DNA of 64,000 nucleotides from Apostichopus japonicus (lineage: Eukaryota; Echinodermata; Holothuroidea; Aspidochirotida; Stichopodidae): NCBI RefSeq assembly GCF_037975245.1, contig NC_092573.1, positions 12,351,001-12,415,000 of the forward strand, in the 5' to 3' direction. The position numbers and the translations under genes are program-made. Positions 1 through 12,689 of this stretch are shown piece by piece. Every line of letters begins with the position of its first letter. Positions within the stretch are counted from its first letter, which is position 1. The notes below the pieces were generated by a model. It saw only the letters and a program-made list of their open reading frames with translations. It did not search any database and was not told where the DNA came from.

Positions 1-2110
1 TGTACAACTACCTCTTTGATGCTGCTGCACATAATTTACAATTATATTAAAGGTATTCTGTATTGGCCCAAAATTATAGCATGCTATAATCGCTAGATGT
101 TTTCAAAGAATACTTTCCTGGAGGTCACTACCCTCCAATGGTTCACAGACATTCTACATTGAGCACACAAGATGACTGAATGTCTCAGTGAGAAAAATTT
201 CCTCAAGAGTGGTAATAAAAACAGTTCAGAATTTTAAGCAAAGATGACCATATTTGGCCAACACAGCATACCTTCATTGGGCTACATAACACAATGCAAT
301 TTAATTGTGCAGATTCTTGAATTAATATAATGGGTAAGAATGTTAAATTAGGAGAAAACTAGAAACTTCAAACATGAATACTACACTGCATAAACGTGAT
401 ATGAATAATCAATGCAATAGCATGTTTATATCAATCTAGGAATATTCATGCATAATGTACAATATGGTGAAGCAACACTTAAAGTTGGTAACATATGTGT
501 ATACTAGTAAAACCTTGACTAAAAAATGTTACATTTACTAATGTATGATCACATTTTCTCAACAATTGGAAACTGCCACAACCCATTACTAGGCATGTCA
601 GGTATTAAACCATGTAACAATTTTCATTTACATCGATGAATACATTTGTAAAATTAAGGTGTGCCAATCTTTTAACATTAACATAAATCTCTATTGACCA
701 CAAATATTACTTTCAGGTTGTCTGTTATGATTATGCTGTATCACTGTCACCTTAAAAATCTGGTATCACTCAAAAAGTGCATTACTTTGGCATAACATTG
801 GTAAAAAAGACCATAACTCCCACTTTTATAAAATGGCTCAGCAAAAAATTGAGAAACTTGGAGAATATTGGGATAAACAATAATAACTTACTAATAAAAA
901 CAATTTGTATGTAAACAACTAACTTTGCAAATCAATGCAGGTACATCAACATGCTTTTGTTTATGATCAAACCCATCAGTTCTCACTGACCATGAATGTT
1001 GCATCAACACAATAAAGGTTTACATGATAAGACCTGTATGTTACTAAGTTGTAAATTAATAACTCTAAAACATACCTTAACTCTAATGTATGATTAATTA
1101 TACAGTTCTTAGTGCTTTAACATTTCATGTTGATTTATCTTGAATACAACAGTACACTCAAAAAGTTGCATTAGAGTGGTGCATGTTTATGTGCACCACC
1201 CCCACCCCACCAACCAAATTTTGTTGTGACAGAACAAGCCACAATATATGGAACTTTCTTGTCACTGATCTAATTGTTCCAGCAATTGTCTCCATGATTT
1301 TATTTATATGTGCATCAAGCATTACAAAGATTATCGATAACAACTTCCTGGTCTTGGTATAAATTGACAAAAACAAAATCAAATCGAGCAAAGATACGGT
1401 GATGCTTAAGTTTAGGCCTATGATTGTGAATGATCACCATTAACCATCTGTGTTGAGTGTAACCGAGGCTAACTGAGGAAGACTTGCATTCAATTAGTCT
1501 ACACTAAGCTTGCTTCAACTAGGCTGAACGTTAAACCTTAATCACTATACCCCTCTATGTTTATTGTAGACCCCACAATTTATCACAAAATATTACTGTA
1601 CACAATTTGCTATTCTTAATGCTCATCAATCTTGGTTTGAATGTATAAAAAATTTACTGGCTTAGATAATTTGCTTAATATCAACTAATTGCTGTTTGGC
1701 CTTCTTATTACACCCAGTTCTAATTGTATTAACAGCTTATTATTGACTTTACTATATGACACCTTTTATAAAGTTGCATTAGTGTTCCAACTAAATTTTC
1801 GCCCCCAACTTTGCTCTTCGTCATAACAAGGCATGTCACAGCACTTCAAACTTGTAGTTGCCCCTGATCTCACTGTTTCACCAATATTGTAATGTTTAGT
1901 ATTATATATCATTTAAGTGTACTAAGAATTACCCAAATTATCATTTTACACATTATTTGTCTTGTAAAATTGTGCTAACAAACTAAATCCCTGAAAACAA
2001 CACTATGCAAATCCAGCAAACAATCTGAAAAACATAACTAACAATAATTCTGGGTCAACAAATAACAGAAAAACAATAGAACTTGAAGAAAAGTCACAAA
2101 ATGAAATAAA
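1..2110. other. Non-coding flank 3' of the SAMD3-like gene
   Basis: No coding region is visible; all six frames are densely stopped and the sequence is AT-rich. Two diverged stretches, about 1156-1400 and 1768-2000, appear related. Both begin with AAGTTGCATTAG and share an order of motifs such as CCAAATTTT, a 'gtcac...tgatct' block and a 'ttatat...' block, which suggests an old tandem duplication. A third start-like motif (CACTCAAAAAGTGCATTA) sits near 766. The 3' UTR of the minus-strand gene must lie at the right end, but I cannot fix the polyadenylation site. Confidence 0.5.
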
Positions 2111-5100
2111 TCATGCTTGAAGTTTTGCAATTAATGAAATGATCTTTTGAGGCAATTTCCCCTTGTCTTTGCATTGCAGCAGAACATTTTGCAGAAATGT
2201 CAGTGTTCCTTTTACTTTGCCGTTATACTGTATGTTGAAAACATAATATGTTGCCAGCAGGATTAGAACTGCCTCAGGGAAAGATGCTGCAGTACTGCAT
2301 TTTTCGTTTTCTGCAATGATTGTTATGTTTGATGGGTCCAGCGGATCCCCAGTGTATGTTATGACCGGTGTGCTGATTTCAACATCCGAGCTAACCTATC
2401 AAACAATGAAATAAATAGGATGATTAATTCCTGATAACACATTTTCAAAGGTAATCCAGCTTCTTCAGAATCACATACACTAAACTTGCATTTGATAATA
2501 TTACTTGGGAGCTGATTTGAATAAGCATCATTTCTAGCTATAAATGAATATTGCGAATGTTTCTATAACTCAGGGTATATATAAACCAGAATGTCAAATA
2601 ACTTAGTGATTCCTTGCCATTATGAAGCAACATTAGATGGCATATTTTCCAACTTCCACCGTGCTGACCTGATATCACCAGAAGTGCCATTGGCCTTAGA
2701 GTATCGAATAATAGGTGCCTATATAAGAAGATTGAATTTGAAACCAACTATCATTTCTTCAGCGATCAACTTTATTAAGACTTGGCTCTAATTGAAGACA
2801 AGTGAACTGTGACCTCCATACAAAACATTCGGGATTTGCTACTTACCAAATGCTACCTAAATTCAATTCATGATATGTGGTGGTAATTAAAGGGTTCAGG
2901 TTTTCATGTTTGTTGATCTCAAATGACCTCTGACCACAATCAAAAACAGGAAGAACCACCTACTCACCAAGGGTTACCTTGTGTTATCTTTTAATTCAAA
3001 GAAAAAATAGGGATCATCTGCTCACCAGGGCTATCTACATATTACTCTTGAAGTGCAAACCATCTTTCACTTCTTGAGGTATAGTGTTTACAAACCGAGG
3101 CCTCACACACACCCCGATCAGCATTGCATAGATTTCTTTGGCCTTAGAAGGGTTATCGACATATTACTCTTTACATCTTTTGCAAGTTTACAAATAATAC
3201 ACCAACTAATGAAAGGGTTATTAAAATGGGAAGCTTACATCATCATCACTGTTTATAAACAGAAAGTTGCGATCTTCTTTCAGGAAGCCAGGTAGTATCC
3301 AGAGAGCTGCGGTCCATGTAGCATCTGTAGCAGAAATAAACACTGAAGTTATTGTCTTCATTCAGTGTAAATGAATGTAAAATGTAACACAACAGTAAAA
3401 AATTTCATGCTGATTTCCTGAAAATAACATAATGATTTAGTAAGTTGATGTAGTGTATCAATGCAGTTTTATCTCTGCACTCTTAAAAATAACTACATTG
3501 AAGTGTTCCTTAATTAATGTTTTATTGCAGGATTCAGTAAACCATCTAATTCATCCAATGACGACACTGTTGCTACTTTGCCTCATATGGTCACAACTTG
3601 TCTCCTTGCTCAGATTATCCTGTATATATGAAACAGGATTGGCCACATTTTTCTTCATTATCTTGAAAGACCTTGGATTTTTTTTTAAGTTTTCAAACAT
3701 CTGCCATCAGTTTAACTAATTTATATTTTAAGAAGCTGACAAAATGCTTGTCTCAATTGAAACTGTTAAGACATATCTCCTAGTCTACATAATAGTAAAC
3801 TTTTTTATTATTTTTGGTAATTAACTCAGCACTTTGAGATGTTAACTTACCCCTTTTGTCTTTTTCTGTCAATTGCTGAATAAAGTTGTTGTATTCAACA
3901 AGGAATCGAAGAGTGCCCTTTGAGTGATTTGTGTTGTAGGTGATGATCTTTGCTGCAATGTCATCAAGATTTTTGTAGAACATCTCCGACACTGCATCCC
4001 AACTGATGATGGCTGAAAAATCTTCTATGATCTATGAATTAAGGTAATAAAAAGGATGATAATGACATTGTATTAATAAATAACTTTCAAACAGGAACTT
4101 TCAGCCAAGTATTCGTGTTAGATCATTAAGTCAGTAAAAGAATCTTGTTTTGGCAGTTATTCATGATTTTCTTCAGTCAAACCTCTATTTTAGTAGAAAT
4201 TCTAAACATTCAAATACTCTTACATATCATCCATGGTATTTAGATTCACCTACTTTTTTGAAAATCCCTGTCAAAGCTAACAATGTGTTTCTTCCATGGT
4301 AAATAAAACAGCTATGATAAGCTCACTTGGCAGGTTAATTTGTGGCAAAATGCACTCATGACCCTTTTCCTTGAACTTTGTCTACCTCAAATGATTCTTG
4401 AACTAAAAAAGGTAGGAATCATCTACTAACCAAATGCAATCAACATTCTAAGGGATTTTTAAGAAGCCAGTAACTGACAATTTTAACACTTATTGCACTG
4501 TGTTTCATGAATATCAGCTATGATTCAAGGAAGCTTCCCTTCCTGAGAAATCCTGAGAGCAAGCTATGCAGCATGAACACAAGTTCATTCACCCTTACAT
4601 ACACAAGCCTTAACATTGGCTTATGATTTCGTCAAACCAACAATTTCCAGTGTAGAACATTATAATCATAAGTCTTAATAATTAGGAATCATATGTTTGA
4701 AATTACCTGTTCTGCACAAAATAGAGTAGGAAATTTGCCTCTGATTTCTGCTATTGGTGGTTTCTCCTCAAGTACAAGTCTCCTTCTCTCTCCAAATGTC
4801 AGTGCCATTAATGACTTAATTTTGTTCTTGTCTTGTTTTTTCTTTGTTGATTCCTTTTGTAGTTCCTTAATGTGCAGTTTGATAGTCTCCTCTGTTTCAC
4901 CCTCAGGTAGAGTCCAATCAGCTCCGTCTTTTCGTTCTCCCTCGTCAGTTGTTGCATGTGTAGATGTCTTCCTCTTCTTCACAACTACATCCCTCGTCAT
5001 GTGTCTCCTCTCATTTCTGAACTTATCTTTGAGTGCATTTTTCAATGCATCCTACAAAACCAAGATACGAATGAATGAATGGAAGCTGCAGTATGATGAG

Positions 5101-8100
5101 ATAATCTGATATCAATGTTACATATTCTGTTAAAATACCTTTCTTCAGTCTGGACTTGTAATTTAAAGAGCTATGAAATTGTGATGAACACTTGAACACA
5201 AAGTATATTGTAATTTTGTTACAAGGTCTTAAAAACAGCTGAACAATTCAAATTAAACTTCAACACTATTGTTAGGTATAAAACTCGGCAACCTCACAAT
5301 GTAATTTATGCACATGTTTCATCATGTCACCTCACCCATTTTAAAGAGTAGACACCTTGATCTTACAAGCATGCACATCTGGACATTCATGTCAGATGCA
5401 TGCACAATGTGTACTGGTTCATGCATCTTCTCAGGTAGGCCAGTAAATTATATGAATATGTATGTATACATATATGTCACAGGAGGGGGCTAATGTGCAA
5501 ACATCTGCATGTATACAAGACCCCAGACTACAATATCCCCCCCTCCCCCACCCACCCTGTGCTGCAGCAGTTCAACCCTTGCATCCACCCAGTTAAGTTC
5601 CCTCAAACTGAAAAGTACTTTTACAAACCAACAGCAAAATTAATCTATAGTGGATGTAAGATTTTGCCCTTGAAATGGCAGGAGAAACAATCTAGTTTTG
5701 AATGCCCCATCATTTGATGTCTTTATTAAAAAGATCCAGCTGTACATAGTTCTTCACTAGCACCAGCTACTGGATATAAAAATGGCTTTTGACAATTAAG
5801 CAAATACAGTGAAAATAGTCTCCTGTCTACCTGAAAAGCACCAATTTGACTGATACCATTAGTAGTGGTAGTTTTGTACAAAGTAGTCGAAATTACACAA
5901 TCTAGTCAGGTGCTTTTTATATGTACATATACGCCCACCTTCTAGATAATAAATGAAGAGCTTAATCATATACTTACATAAGGCTCACAGAATGGTAATT
6001 TGATTGCCAAGTTTGGAAAGGACTTTATGACTGCTTTAGCTGCTGTATTGTATTGATCTGTAGTAGGATACCTACAAAAAAGAATATCACTTTATAGTTG
6101 ATTCACATACAGGGTTAGTGCCAGCTGTAAAATTTAGGAGGGGGGGGCAATTACCCACTTAACCAACTCTTTTGGGGGGGTTTAGTATATTGGGGGAGCC
6201 TTTTTAAAATGTGGAGTGAAAGGAAAAGATGGTACTGTCTGGGGCTCCAAAAGCTCCAGTTTTTAACCTTCATATCAGCAGGACAGGGCTTGGTTGGGTG
6301 AGACTCATACAGGCCCAATGATCTCCCATAATAGAAATTTCTTATGTTACGGGATACTGCGGACCATCTCTATAGTGGTCTCTTGTATCATTCTTGAAGA
6401 TATATTGTCTAAATTGTTTTGTTTTTACTATGTAATTCTTAATTCCTTGTTTTAGTCTGATGTTGATCTGGGATTGAAATAAACCTTACACACACAAACA
6501 CCAAAAATTACATTTTTAAAATAATATCAACAACTTATTTTGCAACTTAATAATAACAGTGAAAAGTTCACCCATTTACCCACTAACCATCAAGTCCTGC
6601 TTGTACTAAGTACCTTACCTAGCACCCCCATTCCCCCCAGACAGGCTGAGTCAGCTAAAAGGCTATGATTTTATATTTGAGGTCGCTGTCTGAGCTTGTT
6701 TGTTTTGGTAATGTGGATATCCCCATCTGAAGTTAAAATATCAACAGAACTTTAACAAAGTTGTAACCACATCATTCCAAGGTTCCACAATATTAAAATC
6801 TGTAGGTTATTGACACATGACGTCTTTATATGCAAAAAATCAAATGCGAAAATACAGGCTTCCAAAGGTGTTATTGTTCCAGGTTAAATAACACCACAAT
6901 TTCAAAGATGGCATACTTACACATTGACATATTTCAAAGCTAGTAATTCTGAGATGTTGAAAAGTCAAGATTCCAAAGACTTGTGCATTATGCATGCGTA
7001 TGACATTTGAAGGCAAAAATTTACACTGGTTTAGCATTAGTGATTGAAAAGACAAAATATTAATATTCAAATAGGGAAAGGTACTTACACAGTAAACAAA
7101 CACATTTTGTCAAATGTAGCTTGGATTACAGCAGATTTAATTCTGTTGCTGACAGGTCCCCCTTTTAATAGTTCTACCAAGATGTCTCTCCTAACATCAT
7201 CTTGATGCAGCTCAAACTTGTTTGGCCATGGCAAGAACTTTTCTTCTTCATGAAAACTATCAAGCATGCAAAAAGGGTAAACAAAACTTTATTAGCAAAA
7301 TGTATAGAATTAGCACTTTCAATAAAGTGACCCTAAACAAATTTTACATGAACAATACAGATTATACTTTGACACAGGTTGAACAGCTTGATTTTCACTA
7401 CTTCAGCTGTAAGTTGTTGAACATGCATGTCAGTACTTAGCAAAATGTGACTTCATATTAAATGGCCTCTTCAAATAAGGGGCTTTGTACTGAACTTCTT
7501 TAGGGAATGTGTGGGACTTACTGTTAACCAACCAAGTTCCACCAACCCCCCACCCCCATACCCTAATATATTGTAGTGATAGCTTAAAGAGAAAATGCAG
7601 TCACCCTGATTTGAATTAGTATACTGTAGTATAATATTTCTATTATGGCTCTTCCTACTCATGTGACAATGTTTTTGTTACTGAATTGTTGAATTCATGC
7701 ACCATAACTCTTAGATTTGTCTTTTATATGCAATATTTATGTTCTAAAATGCCATAAAATATAATTGTAAGGTCAGCACCAGAAATTTGCAAGGTTTAGC
7801 TGATATTGCAAATTAGTTTGGGGCAACTGCTTATTCCCTTAAATAAGCTCTTTTTTGCTTCTGTCAAGGTAGGATAATAATTCAAACATGAAATGTTACA
7901 TGTCTTACCTGTCTGAAACATCACTGGTACAAGGTACATCTCTTTCATTTCCAGCCAATATAATGGTGTCATCTGAACTTGAAGAGCTTGTAAATGAACT
8001 GGCACTGAGGCATGCAACTGACAAAGGAAAGGAGTGTCCAAAATATGTATTATAAATTATTTTTCTAATTTGCAAAACCCCAGGATGTAAAGATTAAATA

Positions 8101-11100
8101 TGTGTTGCTCATAAGTACAAGAAACAAAATAACTGGATTTGCATTGCAATTTGCTACTTACTATTAAATCTTCAACTGCTAACCAATTTGATATTGATTA
8201 GCACTTTCATTAGACAGTAATGCTTTTTGATTGATATTGCAAACTGTAAACTGTTACAATGAAAATTTGAAGTAGTATTCAACTTTGGCATACCAATTTG
8301 TCCCTTGCAGAATACCTTCAGACTGTGATAATTTCTTATCTTAAAGCTTCCCTGAAATTTCAAATATGAATACTATAGTGACTTCCTCCTGTCAAATATC
8401 CCAAAACTTTCCACTACTGTAGGGGGAAAGCCATGAGGAGAGGTTATGACAATGTACATACATTCATACAAGAATGTTTTATGTGCATATATTATCCTTG
8501 GAACTACCCAAGTACCAATAAGTTCCAAATGGGGTTCACACATCATATTATGCCAATAAGGCTCCTTCATGAAATGGTAATAAACATGCTGCTGATAGGC
8601 AAATTTTTCTGGACAACAATCTTTTTGCAATCGTGTACAAGAAGCATTTATACTTACCTTCATCTCTTTCACCAATCACATTCAGTTTAACTGCTTTATC
8701 TTCCATCTGCTCTTCTTCTATATCACCGTCAATGTCCACCCAGTCGTCAAAGTCTTTATCAAAGACCTGAAGCCGAAATTTCTTTATCCCAAATTGAGAT
8801 TTGATTTCTGGTTCTACATCACTTGCACTACATAAGAAAACCCTTTTTCTGGATCCATAAGTTACATGGTACCGTTTAAGTGCTTCACTGAAGACACAAA
8901 TATATAGAAACTAAAAAGTTGTTTCTTCTAACCTTTGAAGTTCAAAGTAACAATGATAAGGAATGAGATGCTCTATTTTAAGTATTAATGTTTCTCTAAA
9001 CAAAGTACTTAAGTGTTACCATTCTCTGATTTTGATTTGTGTAAATTGATAAGGGTAAATGACAAGCAAAATCTTCATAAGCAAATATGACCCATTTTTG
9101 TTGAAAACACAATACATAGCTATGGAAATGTTGACTGTAACCAATAGTGCGCAAAACCATCAAAACAAAATACACTTTACCACCTTTGATAAAGATTGCA
9201 TCTATTTTGCCAAATTCATGCAACCTATTTTCTCTTGCCTCTAGAACCATGCAACAACCTTTTGCATACAATGAACTGTGTAATTCAACAAAAGCTAATG
9301 TATGCACTTCTTCAATGCTTGGAAATTGACTTTTCAAAGCTCTCTGAATCCCATCACAAAACTGATGTAACTTTTGAATGTCCCCTCCTGAGTTGGATGT
9401 CATTTTGTCATCCAAAAAATTCTGACCAGCTCCATAATAGCACATAAGTAATTGATGATGCCTTGCCAATGTCTTACACAAATTCCGCCTGTTTTTCTGC
9501 CTATTGGCAATTTCTTTGAAATATGCATGTTTAGCTTCAAACCTCATTGTCCAGCAGTGAACAAGAGGTCCATATTTCAATATTGAACGAGGGTAATGCA
9601 ATAAGTAATGACTTTTGGGTTTAATTCTATCTTCAGGAAAGAGCTCTTTCAGAGCAACCAGAAATCCATGCACCAAATATTCCAAGTATGCAACCATTTC
9701 ACATGGTATAGAGGGAGCAAATGTAATTTCACAAATATCCATAAGTGACAAAAATAGTTCCCAGTATTCATTTCCCTCTGGAATTGAGCTTCCTATGATT
9801 AAAGGCAATAATCTCATCAGGCACCATGTTTGAGATGCTGTTTGTTTGATTTTGAAACTTCCCAGGTTAGCAGTGGTATTGCAAGTTGGTTTGCTTTTCT
9901 GATCACTTTTTCCAAAGGGAAAAAGTTTCAAAGCACTGTTAAAAGATTCCAAAGTGAAAAAGCCATCCTGAATAAATGTTGTCACAACCTTCGTCATTAA
10001 TTCTGGAACAAGTCCTTCGAGCAAATCATGAGCTGGATCAGGTGGTAGACAACTGATTACATCAAAGTATTGCAAATCTGACAAAACAGATTTAGAAGCT
10101 ACTCCATAAACATGCCTAAGACCTTGATTTTCCATAACTAACTGCACCTGATGTTTGTGACCAACACTTGTTCTTTCGATTAAACTGGATGAATCAAAAT
10201 GATCTTGAATGTCATTACTACTTGCCATGCAAAATCTACATATTCTACCAGCATGAAAATGTTGCTGAAAGCCTCCTAACTGATGTGCTGCCAAGTTATC
10301 CATGGAAACCAAACTAATGCAACCCTTGAATGTAAACTCCTCCTGGTTTAAAGTTGTTATTGTCACCCCCTTACTTTCTAAGACTTTAACATCCTCAAGA
10401 AGCGGTTTGAGCACTTTCCCAAAGCCATACTGTTTTATTAATCTTGTACAGCAGAGGCAAACAAGCTGAATTGATGACAATTTTGACCGAAACTTTGGGG
10501 ATAAATTTCCAAGAACAAAATAAAATGCAGCAACTTTGTAGCTGTTAGCTTTATTTCTAAGTGGGTTCACCACACCAAAATCATCATAATAAAAATGAAC
10601 TTGGAGTGCATGTGGCTCCAAAGAGAATAGGGGATGATTTTGAAATGCTTCACCATCACAGTAATCCTCATATCGCTTGTCCCCATGTCTAGAACGGGAC
10701 TTCAGAACTTCTGCTAAAATATCATCATGACTTAAAAGACTTTTTAGAGTATCAAGCAATGGTACATAAATGAATGTATCATCTTTCCCACAGGTGGAAC
10801 CTAGCACATGTTCAACTGGCTCAACTAAACCAAAATGCTCCTTATAAAAAGCTGTCTGTTTATAGTCTGAGGCCAACTTTTCAAAGATGTTATTTTTCTT
10901 TTCAAACTTTTCATCGATAAAGTTAAAGATATCAGGATTTTTAGCCACTGTGAAACCAGAAGCTGAAAGTTTTTCTTTGATCTCTGTGCTATCATCCCTT
11001 GAACTGTTATAGATGAGTTCAGATAGCTCTAATATTATGCTATTTGTAACAGTAAGTGGTAGTTTATGCTTCTCTTTCATGCCTAAGATGAAAAGAGCAA

Positions 11101-11886
11101 AGTCTCTTTCCGTGGATCTTTCACCGATTTCTCTGATGTGTGATCCATCACCCAGAGCAGCAGCATCGATAGCACTTATTCCAGTTGATTCTGCAAGACT
11201 ATTTTTATGCGAATTATGAGTCACATCATCAACTTCTAAACCAATGTTTTCCGTCACTAGACTTGTGCCTACTTCAGTATCCTCATGCCCACCAGAGTTA
11301 CTGTCATGCCTTATGTTAACATCGAACACTCTTTTATGAAATTTCCGCAGATGGGAATAAAACGTGCTGAACACCCGATATTTTCTTTCACAACCATCTA
11401 TTCCACATCTTATGGAGAAGTTGGGTTCAATACTATGTGAGAATCTTATGTGATGTAACAACTTTTTGAAAGTAATGGTCCTGAAAGTGTTACATATTGA
11501 ACAACTTTGCATCTGCAAGGATGCCATAAGGCCTAATCTAACAAAACCTTGGCTAGGCTTTATTAGGATGGCTTGGCATAAGTACTGGACAAACCTCACA
11601 GCATTAATGCACACTCAGTTTTAATAGTTCAGTCTTGGCCTGCGCTAGCTAGGCTTATAAACTTTGATACAATGGTAGGCCACAGTGTAGGCCCTGCATT
11701 GTACTAGTGGCTGTTACTTGTAAGACATAGCCTAGGCTTAGTTATAAAGTCTTCTAATCTTATATAGGCGAATAAGTAGCAGAACAGTTAGGCTAGTAAA
11801 GCCTAGGCATAACAGTTATTTAATCTGTACTTTTATAAACCAAACAACTCTTTCAAGGGCTTAACGTCAACTTACACTTGTGACAT
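2111..11886 (-). CDS. Nine-exon SAMD3-like protein gene, 502 codons
   Basis: I rebuilt this gene by joining exons 11886-11876, 8887-8658, 8017-7909, 7256-7089, 6071-5978, 5051-4707, 4031-3851, 3324-3239 and 2395-2111. Every junction has AG/GT ends and matching phase, and the total is 1509 nt ending in TGA. The product resembles uncharacterised animal proteins auto-named 'sterile alpha motif domain-containing protein 3-like'; no SAM domain is visible here. Exon 2 encodes a PB1/ubiquitin-like stretch (RLQVFDKDFDDWVDIDGD). Exons 4-6 give the family core (FLPWPNKFEL, YPTTDQYNTAAKAVIKSFP, then a Lys/Arg-rich region with RNERRHMT). The last exon ends ATYYVFNIQYNGK...FLQNVLL. Exon 1 (ATG at 11886, three codons plus GT before GTAAGT) is the least certain. 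Intron 1 contains the whole transposase ORF. Molecular function is unknown. Confidence 0.8.
8996..11527 (-). CDS. En/Spm (CACTA/CMC)-like DDE transposase with C2H2 fingers, 843 aa
   Basis: This is a single uninterrupted ORF. I start at the MASLQMQ methionine (11527) because the first zinc finger follows at once; the frame stays open to 11614, which would add 29 residues. Two C2H2 fingers lie near residues 8-64 (CSIC...HIRFSH and CGIDGC...HLRKFH). The DDE signature of the Tnp2/Transposase_21 type is present: YYDDFGVVNPL (D315/D316), PPDPAHDLLEG (D497/D501) and MRFEAKHAYFK (E664). A CRFC motif lies between the first and second acidic residues. The C-terminus, ending in TLKYFV, looks natural. 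It should bind its own element ends and carry out cut-and-paste transposition in the nucleus. All candidate catalytic acids are intact. It is co-oriented with the SAMD3-like gene and nested in that gene's first intron. Domestication as a host gene is the alternative. Confidence 0.88.
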   Translation of the reverse strand: MASLQMQSCSICNTFRTITFKKLLHHIRFSHSIEPNFSIRCGIDGCERKYRVFSTFYSHLRKFHKRVFDVNIRHDSNSGGHEDTEVGTSLVTENIGLEVDDVTHNSHKNSLAESTGISAIDAAALGDGSHIREIGERSTERDFALFILGMKEKHKLPLTVTNSIILELSELIYNSSRDDSTEIKEKLSASGFTVAKNPDIFNFIDEKFEKKNNIFEKLASDYKQTAFYKEHFGLVEPVEHVLGSTCGKDDTFIYVPLLDTLKSLLSHDDILAEVLKSRSRHGDKRYEDYCDGEAFQNHPLFSLEPHALQVHFYYDDFGVVNPLRNKANSYKVAAFYFVLGNLSPKFRSKLSSIQLVCLCCTRLIKQYGFGKVLKPLLEDVKVLESKGVTITTLNQEEFTFKGCISLVSMDNLAAHQLGGFQQHFHAGRICRFCMASSNDIQDHFDSSSLIERTSVGHKHQVQLVMENQGLRHVYGVASKSVLSDLQYFDVISCLPPDPAHDLLEGLVPELMTKVVTTFIQDGFFTLESFNSALKLFPFGKSDQKSKPTCNTTANLGSFKIKQTASQTWCLMRLLPLIIGSSIPEGNEYWELFLSLMDICEITFAPSIPCEMVAYLEYLVHGFLVALKELFPEDRIKPKSHYLLHYPRSILKYGPLVHCWTMRFEAKHAYFKEIANRQKNRRNLCKTLARHHQLLMCYYGAGQNFLDDKMTSNSGGDIQKLHQFCDGIQRALKSQFPSIEEVHTLAFVELHSSLYAKGCCMVLEARENRLHEFGKIDAIFIKGGKVYFVLMVLRTIGYSQHFHSYVLCFQQKWVIFAYEDFACHLPLSIYTNQNQRMVTLKYFV

Positions 11887-12689
11887 GTTGCTTTAGATTC
11901 ATATAAAAATACAAGCGGCCGTTGAAGGTGAAGTCCAGTCGTGTCAAGTCTCGTCAAATGTGACGGCGAAGCGCTTCTGCGGGAACAAACTAAGAAATAC
12001 TAGGACTGGTCGCCAAGCAGTGCAGTGATGACAGTATACTGTATACTGTACTGTACGTACGTAGGTCTAAGGCATTGTGTTAGCGCCAAGCGCCAAGCGC
12101 GAACGAACCACCCTTTGTGAAAGAAAACTTGTCATTGGCTTAAAGTTTGAATCTTTCATTTGATATTATGTGGGGTTCTTTCTAATTTTTCAGATATGCA
12201 CCCATTTTCTGGAATACCAACTTTGAATCTTTTACATTTTTACCAATATTTATTACCACATCCACATTCTTGAAAGGCTGTATTCAGTGAATTAATGTAA
12301 AGTAGTGTTTTAGGAAATTTGTTTTTAACCAATGAGAAGTAAGAACACTTCTGAGACGTATAGTCTGCCATTATTCTCTCGGCGCGGCCTGGCTGCAAAC
12401 GTAACTTTTATTTCTAGTACGAATGAGTACATCATTGTAGAAAATTCTATAGAAGTCACAATGAAAAAAATGTTTCAGCTATGGTCGACGTTTAAGGGCC
12501 AGGCATTGTTATCATCCGTTGTGGGGATAAATGTATGCTGGCCGTGCGAAAAAGCACAAAACACTTAAACGTACACAATCATGACAAAAATATTGTTCCA
12601 GCTAGCTCAAGCTGTACTTCTAAGAATATTTTGTAAACAAGTGTCTCGAGAAATACTCACGTTTAGGCTCTATCAGTTTGAATTGTGAG
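11887..12689. other. Upstream region of the transposase/SAMD3-like locus
   Basis: No gene is visible. About 12040-12060 is a TACTGTA/GTACGTAC-rich dyad stretch, and 12092-12110 holds two GCGCCAAGC repeats. The interval should contain the promoter of the minus-strand locus and possibly its transposon end, but I could not identify a TATA box or a terminal inverted repeat with confidence. Confidence 0.35.

Noticed and set aside
3475-3489. CACTCTTAAAAATAA as a transposon end pairing with 14454
   Set aside because: It lies in an intron of the intact SAMD3-like gene with no TA before it; a chance A/T-rich match is more likely.
1-12689. CACTA-type terminal inverted repeats for the transposase locus
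   Set aside because: Several CACTG/CACTA words were compared by eye on both sides; none matched beyond six bases, so no ends are called.
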